A model generated the notes under the pieces. It searched no databases. It was not told the origin of the DNA and saw only the letters and a list, made by a program, of their open reading frames with translations. From contig NC_065577.1 in NCBI RefSeq assembly GCF_937616625.2, positions 620,001-684,000 on the forward strand: a stretch of DNA of 64,000 nt, given 5' to 3'. The stretch comes from Mercurialis annua. Lineage: Eukaryota > Streptophyta > Magnoliopsida > Malpighiales > Euphorbiaceae. The translations under genes were made by a program, and so were the position numbers. This document shows positions 44,734 to 55,915 of the stretch, one piece after another (the stretch's first letter is position 1; each line of letters opens with the position of its first letter).

Positions 44734-46728
44734 TAGGAGCCATGTTTGGAATATAATGTAGGGATAAGGCCTATTATCATGATATGACTCGCGAGTTCGT
44801 TTTAAAACATCTTTCTCAAAACATTTTATCGATAATTTGTTTTTTACATAATTGTGCGTCAGGATGATGACACCACTCATTCCCAAAGAGTTGCATCCAA
44901 TTATAACCGTATCCATGCACGTGATGCATGTACCAATTATGTATTTTCTTTTATTTAGTGAACATACTCAATACTCAATGCAATTTCATATTCGTTACAT
45001 TCAAAATGCATGTTTATGATATATCAGCAAACAATTATGTGATAAAACCATTTCAAATACTTTAACAAATTAACATTTGAAATAAAGTTTTTCAATAAAA
45101 CATTTGTTAGACGTTACACTCTATGAGATGTGCACTCGATAGTCTCAAAATATTTTTCAGATTCCATACTTGTAATCTACTAATTTATACAATACTATCC
45201 TAGTAGTTCAAACCGATAACTCAACTAAATTATCTTATGCGGTACTAATATCCAGATTAACCTTAAATCAAACTAAAATTATATTCAAATAAACAATGCC
45301 TCTAAATTTGTCCATCTGTCCTAGTATTGTATCATCCATTATAATGTAATATCAGTGTATTACTACATTGATCTACCTTCTCATGTTAAGATTCCAACAC
45401 CTTTTTTCAGAACAATATAAATCACTAATTGCTCCAGATAGTCACCTTCTTCGATAGTGTTTATCAAAAGACCTCGATCCGCAAATCAATAAACCAAACC
45501 AAACATAACCCGATCAAAACCATAAAATAAAGCACATGGGCTAAGTAAAGGTTTGACTCACAAATCAACACCAACCATCAAGATTAAGTCAAAACAATGC
45601 ATGCTAGCAAGGACTCATGTGCTACCCGCACAACGAGACAAACAATATAAAACAATTAACATATCAAAACTTAACCAACAACGAGACATATTAAAACGAA
45701 ACAACACCAACATGTTGTAATTTCCTCAAAATCATAAACCACCATAGCATGAGTCTTAACCCGCATTTAACTCAAATATCATTTCATACAACAATTCATA
45801 AACATGGTAGGCAACTAACGTGTTACTGAAAGAAATGAGCTTGCAACGTCCTATTTGATCATTATGTATCTACCGGCATGGCATACAAAATCAGTATAAT
45901 CTAATGATATCTCCAATGTCGACATACTACAACATGTCAAAATCATAATCTTCTTACTAAATCATTAATAATTATGGCATCACATAATTACGATTTTCTC
46001 AAAAACACCATCTAAAAACATCAAGTCAAACGCAACAATTCAAAATGTGATAAGTTCATTTTACTAGCAGGGCAACAAAAACCACAGTTTGCGGTATCAC
46101 GTCCAGATTGCCCATCCGGTTTTCGTGTCAAAACACAATTCAAATCAGAACAATTTTCTCAATAATCAACATAAAAACCAGCACGTGGTCATACAATGTA
46201 TAACCACAAAAACATGTTTAAAGGTTTAACACGAAAATCCTTTAGAAATAAAAATAAGGTCAACACCTATTTTGTCATTAACTTAGTAACCAGCAATCAA
46301 GGCCAAAACCAAAATATATACCTAAACAAGACAAAAGTAAACCAACATGATCGAAATCGAAATCATCCAAGGCACAAAAGTCAACAGGTAATCACCCAAG
46401 TTAAAACAAACATCATCAAATTAAAGTTGTTTTTAAGGCAAATGCGTATGTTATCTTGTATCATTCCTTGATCACAATTGTCAACAGGTAATCACCTAAT
46501 GCGTATTTCCATTACATAGGAGGAGAAATTGTTTCTAAGGCAAATGTTTTGGCTGTAATGCAGTGGGTTACTCATTTCTAGTTTTTGCTACATATTGAAG
46601 TTGGGTAGTAGAATGTTTGGTACCTTTTATGACTAAATAACAAAAACTTCTTGAAAAAAAATTCATTGTTAAATTAATGGCATGATTTATTATGAATATT
46701 CTATGGGTTTAAAATTTTATAGAACCGT
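44734..46728. other. Gene-poor stretch, no gene seen
   Basis: AT-rich; about 45,000-46,500 is strikingly A/C-rich on the plus strand (T/G-rich on minus), like the non-coding part of a decayed retrotransposon, but no LTR pair or domain was recognised. The words AGGTAATCACC occur twice (46387 and 46486). Confidence 0.35.
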
Positions 46729-46729
46729 T

Positions 46730-47070
46730 AGTGAATTGTTAGTAAACTAAAAATAAATTAATTAAATCGTAAGTAAATTGTTAGTGAATCGTTAGTAAAC
46801 TAATAGTAAAAAATTATTAGTAAACCGATAGTAAATTAATCAATAATTTATTTTCATTTTATAATCGTTCGTAAATTGTTAGTGAACCGTTAGTAAACTA
46901 ATAGTAGAAAATTATTAGTAAACCGATAGTAAATTAATCAATAATTTATTTTCATTTTGTAATTTAAATTTATAAAACTTTTAGTAAACTACTAGTAAAC
47001 TGTTAGTGAATTGATAGTAAATTTTTAATTAGAAAATTGTTAGTAAACCGTTAGTAAACTTACCATATTT
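46730..47070. repeat. Tandem repeats with a 98-bp period
   Basis: Two nearly identical units (46767-46864 and 46865-46962) differ at about five positions. They sit in a wider field of degenerate short repeats of GTTAGTAAACY. Confidence 0.75.
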
Positions 47071-48092
47071 TTGAAAATAAAAACCGTATTTTTAAAATCT
47101 TTTAAAAATTAAACGTATTTTTCAACACAAACTGTTCAAACAGTATTTTTCAAAATATTTACCTAGCATATAGATATTTTTTTAAAAACTCCCATCATCA
47201 TAAGATTTACATTTAAAAGAGTCAAACTTGGTTGGAATTGGCCCAACACCCGTCCAAGTCTATATGAATCCGCCTAAGTCTAATCCGGCCTGCCCAAATC
47301 CTCATTAAAAATGTTGTTTTAAGGTGCAATCCCTTTACTATTGACATGTCTTTCACTTAAGTCTATGACAAGTCTTTGTTGCTTCAAGCAATTTATGTTT
47401 GATATCACAACTTCAATCATGCTTCCTTTAATTAGTTGCCAAACTTATTTCCATATAATACTTTTTTTATACTCTACAATTCTCACTATATAATTATAAG
47501 CCTGATTTTAATTTACCATGCATTATGTAATTAAATCTCCTCCTAATGGAAGAGTTATATTAAAAAATGCATTTTTAATAATATTTTCTTGATCAAAAAT
47601 GAAAATTTGCTGATTATTTGGTCAAAAATATTAGAAAGAAGATTGCATGCAAGGCCCTTAATACAAGGGACTTCAGTTGCTCTTTAGATTTTTTAGTTTC
47701 TGAATAAATTTGCTACTATTTGATAGGATAGTTGCAAATTACATGCATCAATATCTAAAATTCTAAATTTTTAATATAAAAAAAACACTACCACATAGTC
47801 AAAAACTATTTAAATTTCAAAACATTCAGTAGTAGTTATATAATTAATTAGATCAGCGACCTGCCTTCAATTCATCAACTTTCATCTTCCACATTTAATC
47901 CATTCTTTTTTCTTTTTCCCTTTCATTTTGTTTTTTCTTGGCTTAAAAGTTATATTTTTCTGACACCATTAACAACAAACACTACACACAACACCAAGAA
48001 AAGAAACTAAAACAGCATGCAATTGCAGGCAAGTACTTTTTCTTTTCATTTTTTGAAATTCTCAATCTTTTTCTTGATATGAAGAAAATTTC
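47071..48092 (+). promoter_or_regulatory. Upstream region of the PLC-like gene
   Basis: AT-rich with a CT-rich leader near 47880-47945. A short frame ATG CAA TTG CAG at 48017-48028, followed by GCAAGT, could be an alternative first exon using a GC donor. Confidence 0.4.
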
Positions 48093-51000
48093 ATGGAATT
48101 TAGCTCATTCTTTTCACTTATGCAGAGACTTATTGTTCTTGTTGCACTCTTATCTGCAACAATTCTGTTCGGTTTCTCCCATTCTCTCAAGGTAAGGTTT
48201 TTTTTAGAAATTAATCCATTTCATTGTTCTTGTTTTTTCTTTTTGATAGCGCTCGTGGGAGGAATTGAACCTACGACTTAGCAGAATGCTGCAGAAGGCT
48301 TCTACCATTTGAGCTATATAGCTCGTTGGTGATTGTTCTTGTTTTTGATTTTTTGTTTGTGTTCTAAGTTTAAATTATGTGTTTTAATTCTTTAGGAGGG
48401 TCAGATATGTGTAGCAGACAGAAATTGTGATGCAGGGTTACACTGTGAAACATGTTTAGCAAATGGTAATGTAAGGCCAAGGTGTACAAGGATTCAACCC
48501 ATAATTCCAACTTCAAAGGTATAAAGATTAAATCTTTTTTAGTTTTTTATCTTAAATTTTGAAATTTTATGTGTGAATTGTAATTGGGTATTTTTGTTGG
48601 GTGTTTTTTTGAGAATTTTATCAGGTTAAGGGATTGCCATTCAATCACTATTCATGGCTTACTACTCATAACTCATTTGCTAGGTTAGGGGTTAAGTCAG
48701 CTACTGGCTCAGTTCTTCTAACTTCTATGAATCAGCAGGACTCCATTACTGATCAGCTTAATGTATGTTTTCTCATCTCTTTCTAATTTTCTGTTTTTTC
48801 TATGCATGTTAAGGAAAAATATGCAATCTTTTTGGGTTATTGTGTGTTTTTTCATGAAATATTGGTTCTATTTGATTTGTTGGAAAGCTATGTTGCACGG
48901 AAATTTGTAGAGTTTTATGTTTCAGTATCCCGTTGTCGTTTCCGTAAACGCTTCTTAAATTCCGAAAATTTATATTTAGAATCTATTTCTATAAAAAATA
49001 CTTATTTTATCATTGTCTGTTTCATTGTTTCCCGTTTCAGTATTTCGTTTCCGTATAACATTTGTGGTAAGGTTGGTTCTGATGTTGGTCTTTGACAATG
49101 TGGCTGTGTGAATTGGATATTGAAGGGTAATTCGATTATTTAGTTTTGGACTTTTAGCATTTGATTCTAGTAATTAATTCTAACAACTAGGGGTTAGTTA
49201 AGGATTATGAGTTATTTATTTTGTTAACTACCAAATGTTTTTTAGACTCTGAACGTCAACTTCTACAGTAGATAGACATTCATTTATTCTCTTTGATTGA
49301 GAAAAGTTGAAAAAAATCGAAAACCAATTTTGTTTCCTTTTTCTAATTACAAACAAAGATTTAATAGCTATGTTGATTGAGTATTCGTTGATTTGCTTGA
49401 CTAGACTAATTGTTAAAAGGGTACCACCTACCTTCTTTTGTCCTAAATTTCATGAATAATTAAGTGTGTAATGAGTAATGACTAGGACCTTTGTTTCTGC
49501 TCTTGTTTTCTTTTTGAAAGCAAATTGAAGTTGTTTACCAAGTAATTGAAAAGAAAATACCTCCAAAAATTTCAAGAAACTCTTATATAAACTATGTTCA
49601 TCACGTCATATTATATAAACTACGTCCATCTCGTTACCTATGGACATAACTAATAAAATTAAAGTACATCACTAAATGATGAAAATTCTAATTAGTTACA
49701 TCACATTATTGATGTTAGTTAATGATATTTTTGAATTTCATCGTTGTTGTTTATAAATAACGTGGCGGATAGAGTTTATGTAAGTATTTTGTATGTATAA
49801 TAAAGCATCAATCGAGACATTTGTTGAAAAGGTCCTCTTTGGGTGGGCAATATTTGTTTAATGAGTCTTCTTTTTACATGTGAATGACATTATAGATTTT
49901 GGTGGCCAGGCTAAAAGATCAATTATCTTAACTACAAAAACATCACTCATATGCTTAATTTATAATACAATACAACTTGTGGGTAATAAATAAGTTATGT
50001 AACCTTCAAATGAATTTCAATCTAATGGGGAAAACAATATCTATTGTTTTTTGCATGATGCTGATGATGTATTGCGATGCAAATGAACAATTTAGTATAA
50101 TCAACATTTTAATATAATGTCACCAACTTGCTTTAGAAAATTTGGATAGAAGAGTTACACATGATTGAATAACATTCGGTCCAATTTTTTTGAAATTAAT
50201 AGCATAATAAGTGTCGTTCGGCCAATTTAGATTCCGCCGTCTTTGAATACAATTCCTAGTTCTGCCATTGCAAACATGTTTTTTGGTAGATGGATGTTCC
50301 ATGAGAATCATTTGGTAGTAGCTCATTTCGGTCCACAAATGTACATGCTAAATCAAACAAATCTAGTTTGATAAATCAATATCAAGTGAAGTGGACGCAA
50401 AACTTTTCAAAATCAGGTCAAAAAGATAAAAAATCATTAAGAAAATTTAGATCTTTTTTACCAAATTATAAACTATAGTTATAGGTCTATTTGAACTTAA
50501 TTGACGAAATTGAATCTATTTGATAATGCCACATAAGTTTATGGATCGATGTGGCCCTTTTCTCGTAAATCTTTTCTCTTTTAAATTATTTTTTAGAATT
50601 AGTCGATTTTGAAATTGTCAAGAACTGAAGTGCATGGTATTTTCTCTTGCAGAATGGGGTGAGAGGGTTGATGTTAGATATGTATGACTTTGAGAATGAT
50701 ATTTGGTTGTGTCATTCCTTTGGAGGAAAATGCTACAACTTTACAGCTTTTGTAAGTGTTCAACTGATGCTTTGAATAGGGGTGTAATCAAGTTCAGTCG
50801 AGTCAAAATATTATCAAGTTCGAACTGGATTCGACTCCAAAATTCAAACTTCAGAATTTGACTCGAGCTCGATTGAGTTTTAATATAGGGTTCGAGCTCA
50901 AATTTGGTCAAATAATTGAAAATTTAGTTTGACTCCACTTAGTTATATATATATATAAAAAAAATGAAATGCAGTATGAAAATAAAGGTATTATTATAAA

Positions 51001-53941
51001 TATGATTAAATAAAAATTCTATCACGAACTTTAGCCTGATTTACAAATCAAATAGGAACTTTATAACTTGGCAAGATCATTCACCAACTTTCATTTTTTG
51101 GCAAAGAATACCGATCTATCTTCCGTTGAAAAAACGTCAATGTGAACATCAGAAATACACTGTTTCAGCAGCCTCATCAGTATTTTTTCAACGACTCATC
51201 AGTCGGTGTTTCGATTTGCCAACATATGAAAGTCGGTTTGTTCATATCTTATTTGCAAATCAGGTTAAAGTTTATAATTCTTTTTGATAGTCACCTTTGT
51301 AAATATGTATAATCATTAAAGATTAAAAGAGTGATCCAAAATTTGATTAGGCTCGCTAATTTATCGATGAATGTTGAACTTTCAATAGATAAATATCTTT
51401 AAGTATAAATTCCAATGAACATATTCCAATGAGACAATATAGAAGAAGTTTGATTTAGAATCTGATATGCCAGCAACCGGCCATTAATGTTTTGAAAGAA
51501 GTTCAAGTATTTCTGGAAACACATCCATCAGAAATCATTACAATTATCATTGAGGATTATGTTGCATCACCAAATGGCTTGACAAAAGTGTTTAATGCTT
51601 CTGGACTGAGGAAATACTGGTTTCCTGTATCCCGGATGCCGAAAAATGGTGGAGATTGGCCAATTGTTGATGATATGGTGCAGAAAAATCAGCGATTAGT
51701 TGTTTTTACTTCAAAGTCAAGTAAAGAAGCTTCTGAAGGAATTGCCTATGAATGGAGATATGTAGTAGAAAACCAATGTAAGTCCTACTTTCTATTTTCC
51801 TGAATTCTACAAGGACTGAGCCAAAGAAATTGTCACTCATCACTCGGGTTTACGGTTAGGTCAATAATCGAGTCGAGAATTTGCATACTCAAACTCGAGC
51901 TTGGATATAATTAATCGAGTTAGCTCAAGTCGATCTTCAAATTACTTAAACTTGAACTCGAGTTCGTTAAATTTGTTGAGTTTTTAACGAGTTAGAGTTG
52001 AGTCCAAGCTTAATCAAATTTGGCTAAAAAAATAATTACATTTAATTATTAATGATAATCTAATTAAAAATTTCATATTTACAAAGAACTATTATAATTT
52101 TTGTAATACATTATACATATGGGTAAAATTGTAAAATCAAATAAGCTCGATATGGCTTGTGAGTCTATCAAGTCAATATTTTAGTATTCGAGCTCGACTC
52201 GTCAGAGTACTCGAATAGTTCGACCAGATTAATATCAATTTTGAATTTTTTTGAGTCAATCCCAATGTTCGTATAGCTCACGAGTTATTTTGCCTCACCT
52301 ACATTGCTAGGCTTACCTAGTGCACGAAGGGCTCCTCCACTATTTTAGGGCAAGGGATAGAGCCTTTCCTTTGTCCTTAAATCCATTGTTGTATAGAAAC
52401 TTTTCAAATCCTACTTCTGGTGTTGCATTTGAAATTTAACGTTTTGAAAACTGTAAAACTATATATAACCTGTTTTTACAAAACATATATAATTTCATCA
52501 TTTTCTGCTTCGGGGTTTTTCTTTCCGTGCTGCTTAGCCCGAACCTGTTACATACTGGTCATCAAAGGAGTATCTTAACCGTCACGCACGCCAAGGCTCG
52601 CCCTGATCACTTATGAGCTGATTGGTTTTAAATTCACAGATGGAAATGGCGGATTGAAAGCTGGTTCATGTCCGAATCGCGCTGAATCGCCTGCTATGAA
52701 CATGACAGCAAGGTCTTTAGTGTTGGTAAATTATTTTCCTGATACGCCAGATGTAACCCAAGCTTGCAAGCATAACTCAGCTCCATTGATGAATATGGTG
52801 AATACATGTTATGCAGCAGCAGGTAAACGGTGGCCTAACTTCATTGCAGTTGACTTTTATAAGGTATGGATATTGCAGTTGACTTTATATCGGGTTAAAC
52901 TTTTTTGCGGTTATTGAAATATATGCTTTTATACTTATGTTAACATCATTTTCTTTTTGACATTTTCGTACACTCTGCGAATTCAGATGAATTCTCGCTT
53001 ATGTGGCTGATGGATAATTACGTGACAGTCAATTTTTCCATTGTCACATAAGTAATGCAGGAATTGCTGTATTGGCCCTCTGTTTTGTGAAAATGAAAGT
53101 TGACTTATTAAAAATACAAAAAATTAAAATATGATAACCAAACTATATAGCTCGGTAAACGTAAAAATAATTAACATTTGGTTTACTGTTTGCAAATGTT
53201 GACAGAGAAGTGACGGTGGAGGAGCTCCAAAAGCTGTAGATGTTGCTAATGGTCAATTAGTCTGCGGTTGTGGAAATATTGCTTCTTGCAAGGTCTGTTT
53301 TAGTCATTTCCTTCTAGCCATCCTGTTTTATCTTTTACCTATTAAAGTTCCGATTTAGTGGACATAACTGAGTCGAGCCAACTTTCGAGTTACTCGGAAT
53401 TGACTCAAAAAACATTCAAAATCGACTTGATGTTAATCGAGTCGAGCTCGAGTTCAAGATATGGCAGTAAACTGCTGAGTCAAGCTCGAGTATCCACCCG
53501 ACAAAATCATGAGAGTAATTGTTATCTGATTAGTTTACTTTTTACTTTCAAAAAATTTATACAAATAATTGAATCAAGCCGAGTCGAACTTGATTCTCAG
53601 TTATTCTACCAAATTTCTCTTAAAATAAAATTTAATCGAGTTCAAATTAAGCCTCGAGCTTCAAACTTTAGAGTTGAGACGAGTTTGAACTTATTATTTC
53701 TTCGACTCAACTCGATTACACCAGTTGGATTTACCAAAACAAAAGATAGAAGACTTAACTATTTATTTATCTTTTCCAGGCAAACATGAGATTTGGAGAA
53801 TGTAACCTGCCTGAGCCTGGTGTTGCAGCCGGCCCCGGAGTTATAGCGCCTGACTCGAGCTTTGCTAATTCAGATGCGACACCGAGTCAAATAGTGTTGC
53901 TGTTCGGGACAATCCTGATGACATTTTGCTTGTCATCATGA
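48093..53941 (+). CDS. GPI-anchored PLC-X-domain (PLC-like phosphodiesterase) protein
   Basis: Member of the plant PI-PLC-X-domain family (like Arabidopsis At5g67130/At1g49740, recalled), expected at the outer plasma membrane. Eight predicted exons: 48093-48191, 48396-48518, 48625-48762, 50653-50751, 51474-51777, 52640-52863, 53206-53292, 53780-53941; about 411 residues. Signal peptide [19 protein letters not shown] (from residue 10). Cys-rich segment ([17 protein letters not shown]) precedes the X domain, in which His89 (WLTTHNSFA), Arg124-Asp129 ([12 protein letters not shown]) and His141 (WLCHSFGG) sit where bacterial PI-PLCs have their active-site residues. C-terminus: Ser/Asn spacer then hydrophobic [16 protein letters not shown], a GPI-attachment signal. 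The start is uncertain: ATG 48093, ATG 48120, or a spliced start at 48017. Intron 3 is 1.9 kb and several introns hold repeats. Substrate unproven. Confidence 0.9.
48238..48331 (-). mobile_element. tRNA-derived SINE-like insertion in PLC intron 1
   Basis: The minus strand has an A box TAGCTCAAATGG and a B box GGTTCAATTCC. A perfect 15-bp duplication ATTGTTCTTGTTTTT (48223-48237 and 48332-48346) flanks a 94-bp insert ending in an A-rich tail (TATCAAAAAGAAA). The cloverleaf stems do not pair, so it is a retroposed copy and not a tRNA gene. Confidence 0.75.
50775..50960. repeat. GAGCTCGA-type repeat fragment in PLC intron 4
   Basis: Begins AGGGGTGTAATCAAG, resembling a hAT terminus, and has repeats of TCGAACT, GACTCGAGCTCGA and TTCGAGCTC in both orientations. 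A matching right end was not found. Confidence 0.45.
51010..51300. repeat. Foldback element in PLC intron 4
   Basis: The left arm (ACTTTAGCCTGATTTACAAA at about 51029-51048) is the inverse of the right arm (TTTGCAAATCAGGTTAAAGT at about 51253-51272), with further pairing inward (CATATGAAAGTCGG region). The ends are not fixed. Confidence 0.6.
51840..52260. repeat. GAGCTCGA-type repeat in PLC intron 5
   Basis: Shares the words AACTCGAGCTTGGA, CTCGAGTTCGTT and TATTCGAGCTCGACTCG with the repeats at 50775 and 53345. Non-coding, no clear ends. Confidence 0.5.
53345..53735. repeat. GAGCTCGA-type repeat in PLC intron 7
   Basis: Rich in GAGTCGAGC and CTCGAGTTC words in both orientations and ends ACTCAACTCGATTACACCAG, an inverse match to the GGTGTAATC-type end of the repeat at 50775. 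The 143-residue frame running through it is an artefact of the repeat. Confidence 0.5.
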
Positions 53942-55491
53942 ACAGAATTCTCATGCACTAACGAGTCAAAATAATAACAAGTCATTACTAAGATTATGAG
54001 ATCAAAGAATTCAAATTGTAAGACCTGAATCAGAACTGAGTTACTGTGTAGCTACTAATTTAGAGTAGCATAGTTGTGGATGGGTTTCATTTCATGTGAC
54101 CAACACTGTAAATTGAAAAATAGTAGTTTCAGCCTTTTAGATTTGTTTATTTGAACTCAAAAATGTCTGTTAGGACTTAGGAGTGTGTGCGGTTTGATTT
54201 AATTTGATTTGTATAAGTAAAAATTATATATAGTAATTACTCTATAGCATAAAAATATTTATATATAGTAATTAAATTAATACATATTAGTTTATATATG
54301 TTTTATACATATAATAATATAAATAATTTTTTTTATAAAACTTATGTTTTCGGTTGATTTGATTAACTGATAATAGTAACTTAACTAAATTTGAAAATCA
54401 AATTTTTGGGTTAGATGTTCTTTAATCTGAACTTGTATGGGCCTAAACCCAAGTTAACGAAAGACTGTGGCCATGGCCCATAGCTATTGAGATGCATCTA
54501 CCTTTTTCTTATCAACAACAAAATTCACTCAATAACATTATTCATTTCTTTAACAATAGATAGATGAATTTTTTTTTTCAATGATAGAGGATTATAAGGT
54601 AGAAACTATTTATAATTACATTTTTACAGTTTATAAATATTACTTCGTTTATGTTTCATACATCATATACAAATCTTGCTATAATGACGGAACGATACCG
54701 CAATTGGGTCTAATTTTGTCGGCCAAATTTTTTAACTAATATATAAAATCTCTGATGCATCTAATGCACAAAATATCCATTGATTAAAGTGTGAATAAAT
54801 AAAGATTTAAAATTCTTTGTGTTTGTTCAATGAATCAAATAAAAACTGTAAATGATCAAAATCATACTTTATGACTATAGCAATTATAACATCATGTGGA
54901 ATAGTTAATTAATCAAAAAAAAATATGGTTAAGTGAAATTTTAAGTAAAATTTTGTTATATTTAAAGAGCTATAAGTTTAGAAATTATTATAACATTTTG
55001 TGATATATCAATGTTTTTTTTATGATTGTTCTTGTAATAAAACAATAAAAATATCATGTCCTCCATATGCTATTGGTCAATGCAGATTCTGACTCTAAAT
55101 ATACGGGTTGTACAGTTTGAACCACTTTGGTACATAAAATCAATTATAAAAAAAAAAAAATCCTGTCACGATATTAAACTAGTAGTGTAGCAATGGATAA
55201 GTTTAGGATGTTAGTAGTTAATTAATTATACTAAAAATGGAGTTTAAAGTTTAAACACACAATAAATAGAGTCGAATGTGAATGGCTGTGTGCACAGCTC
55301 AAGACACCTAGTAATTTATTTCTATACTTTAAGCTCTCCCAGGTTCTATCTACTAGTAATTGACTCATAAAAAAAGAGTGTTTATCTCCCACAACGGATA
55401 TACCACGTCATTTTTACAACAAACCAATAATTATTTGTGATTGGAAATCGTTATTTATTACTTATTTTTTTATTATTAAATATTTGCACAT
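53942..55491. other. PLC-like gene 3' flank, no gene seen
   Basis: Contains the 3'UTR, then very AT-rich DNA. No gene or bounded repeat recognised. Confidence 0.4.
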
Positions 55492-55501
55492 GGCTAACGC
55501 C

Positions 55502-55905
55502 GGATATTAAACTCTATAGGTCACTAAGGTTACCTCGAATTACATAATGATCACTAAACTTTATTTTGTTACAAAATGGTCACTGAATTATACCTTTTGT
55601 TACAAATGGATGTCTCTCATATAAAACGCAACATTTTTGATTACGTGGCAAGATATAATTACAAAAAGGAACATAGTTCAGTGATCTTTTTATAATAAAA
55701 AATATAAGTCAGTGACTTTTTTGTAATTCATGAAAAGTTTAGTGTTCTTTTTGTAACAACTTTAGCGTGAAAACGATGCGTTTTATGTGGGTTACATCCA
55801 TTTGTAACTAAAGGTATAGTTCAGTGACCATTTTGGAACAAAATGAAGTTTAGTGATCATTATGTAATTTGCGGTAACCCTAGTGACCTAGAGAGTTTAA
55901 TATCC
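55502..55905. mobile_element. Mutator-type foldback MITE
   Basis: 404-bp element with arms of about 100 bases at roughly 90% complementarity by eye (GGATATTAAACTCTATAGG against, inverted, GGATATTAAACTCTCTAGG). A perfect 10-bp direct repeat GGCTAACGCC flanks it (55492-55501 and 55906-55915), consistent with the 9-10 bp duplications of Mutator-like elements. Confidence 0.85.
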
Positions 55906-55915
55906 GGCTAACGCC

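Noticed and set aside
48249..48326. tRNA gene on the minus strand
   Set aside because: The A and B boxes are present, but D, anticodon and acceptor stems do not pair, and 15-bp direct repeats mark it as a retroposed copy.
48802..49095. 97-residue ORF in PLC intron 3
   Set aside because: Intronic, AT-rich, no recognisable domain and no splice link to the flanking exons.
53358..53789. 143-residue plus-strand ORF
   Set aside because: Lies in the last intron of the PLC-like gene and is made of the GAGCTCGA repeat; Ser-rich with no domain.
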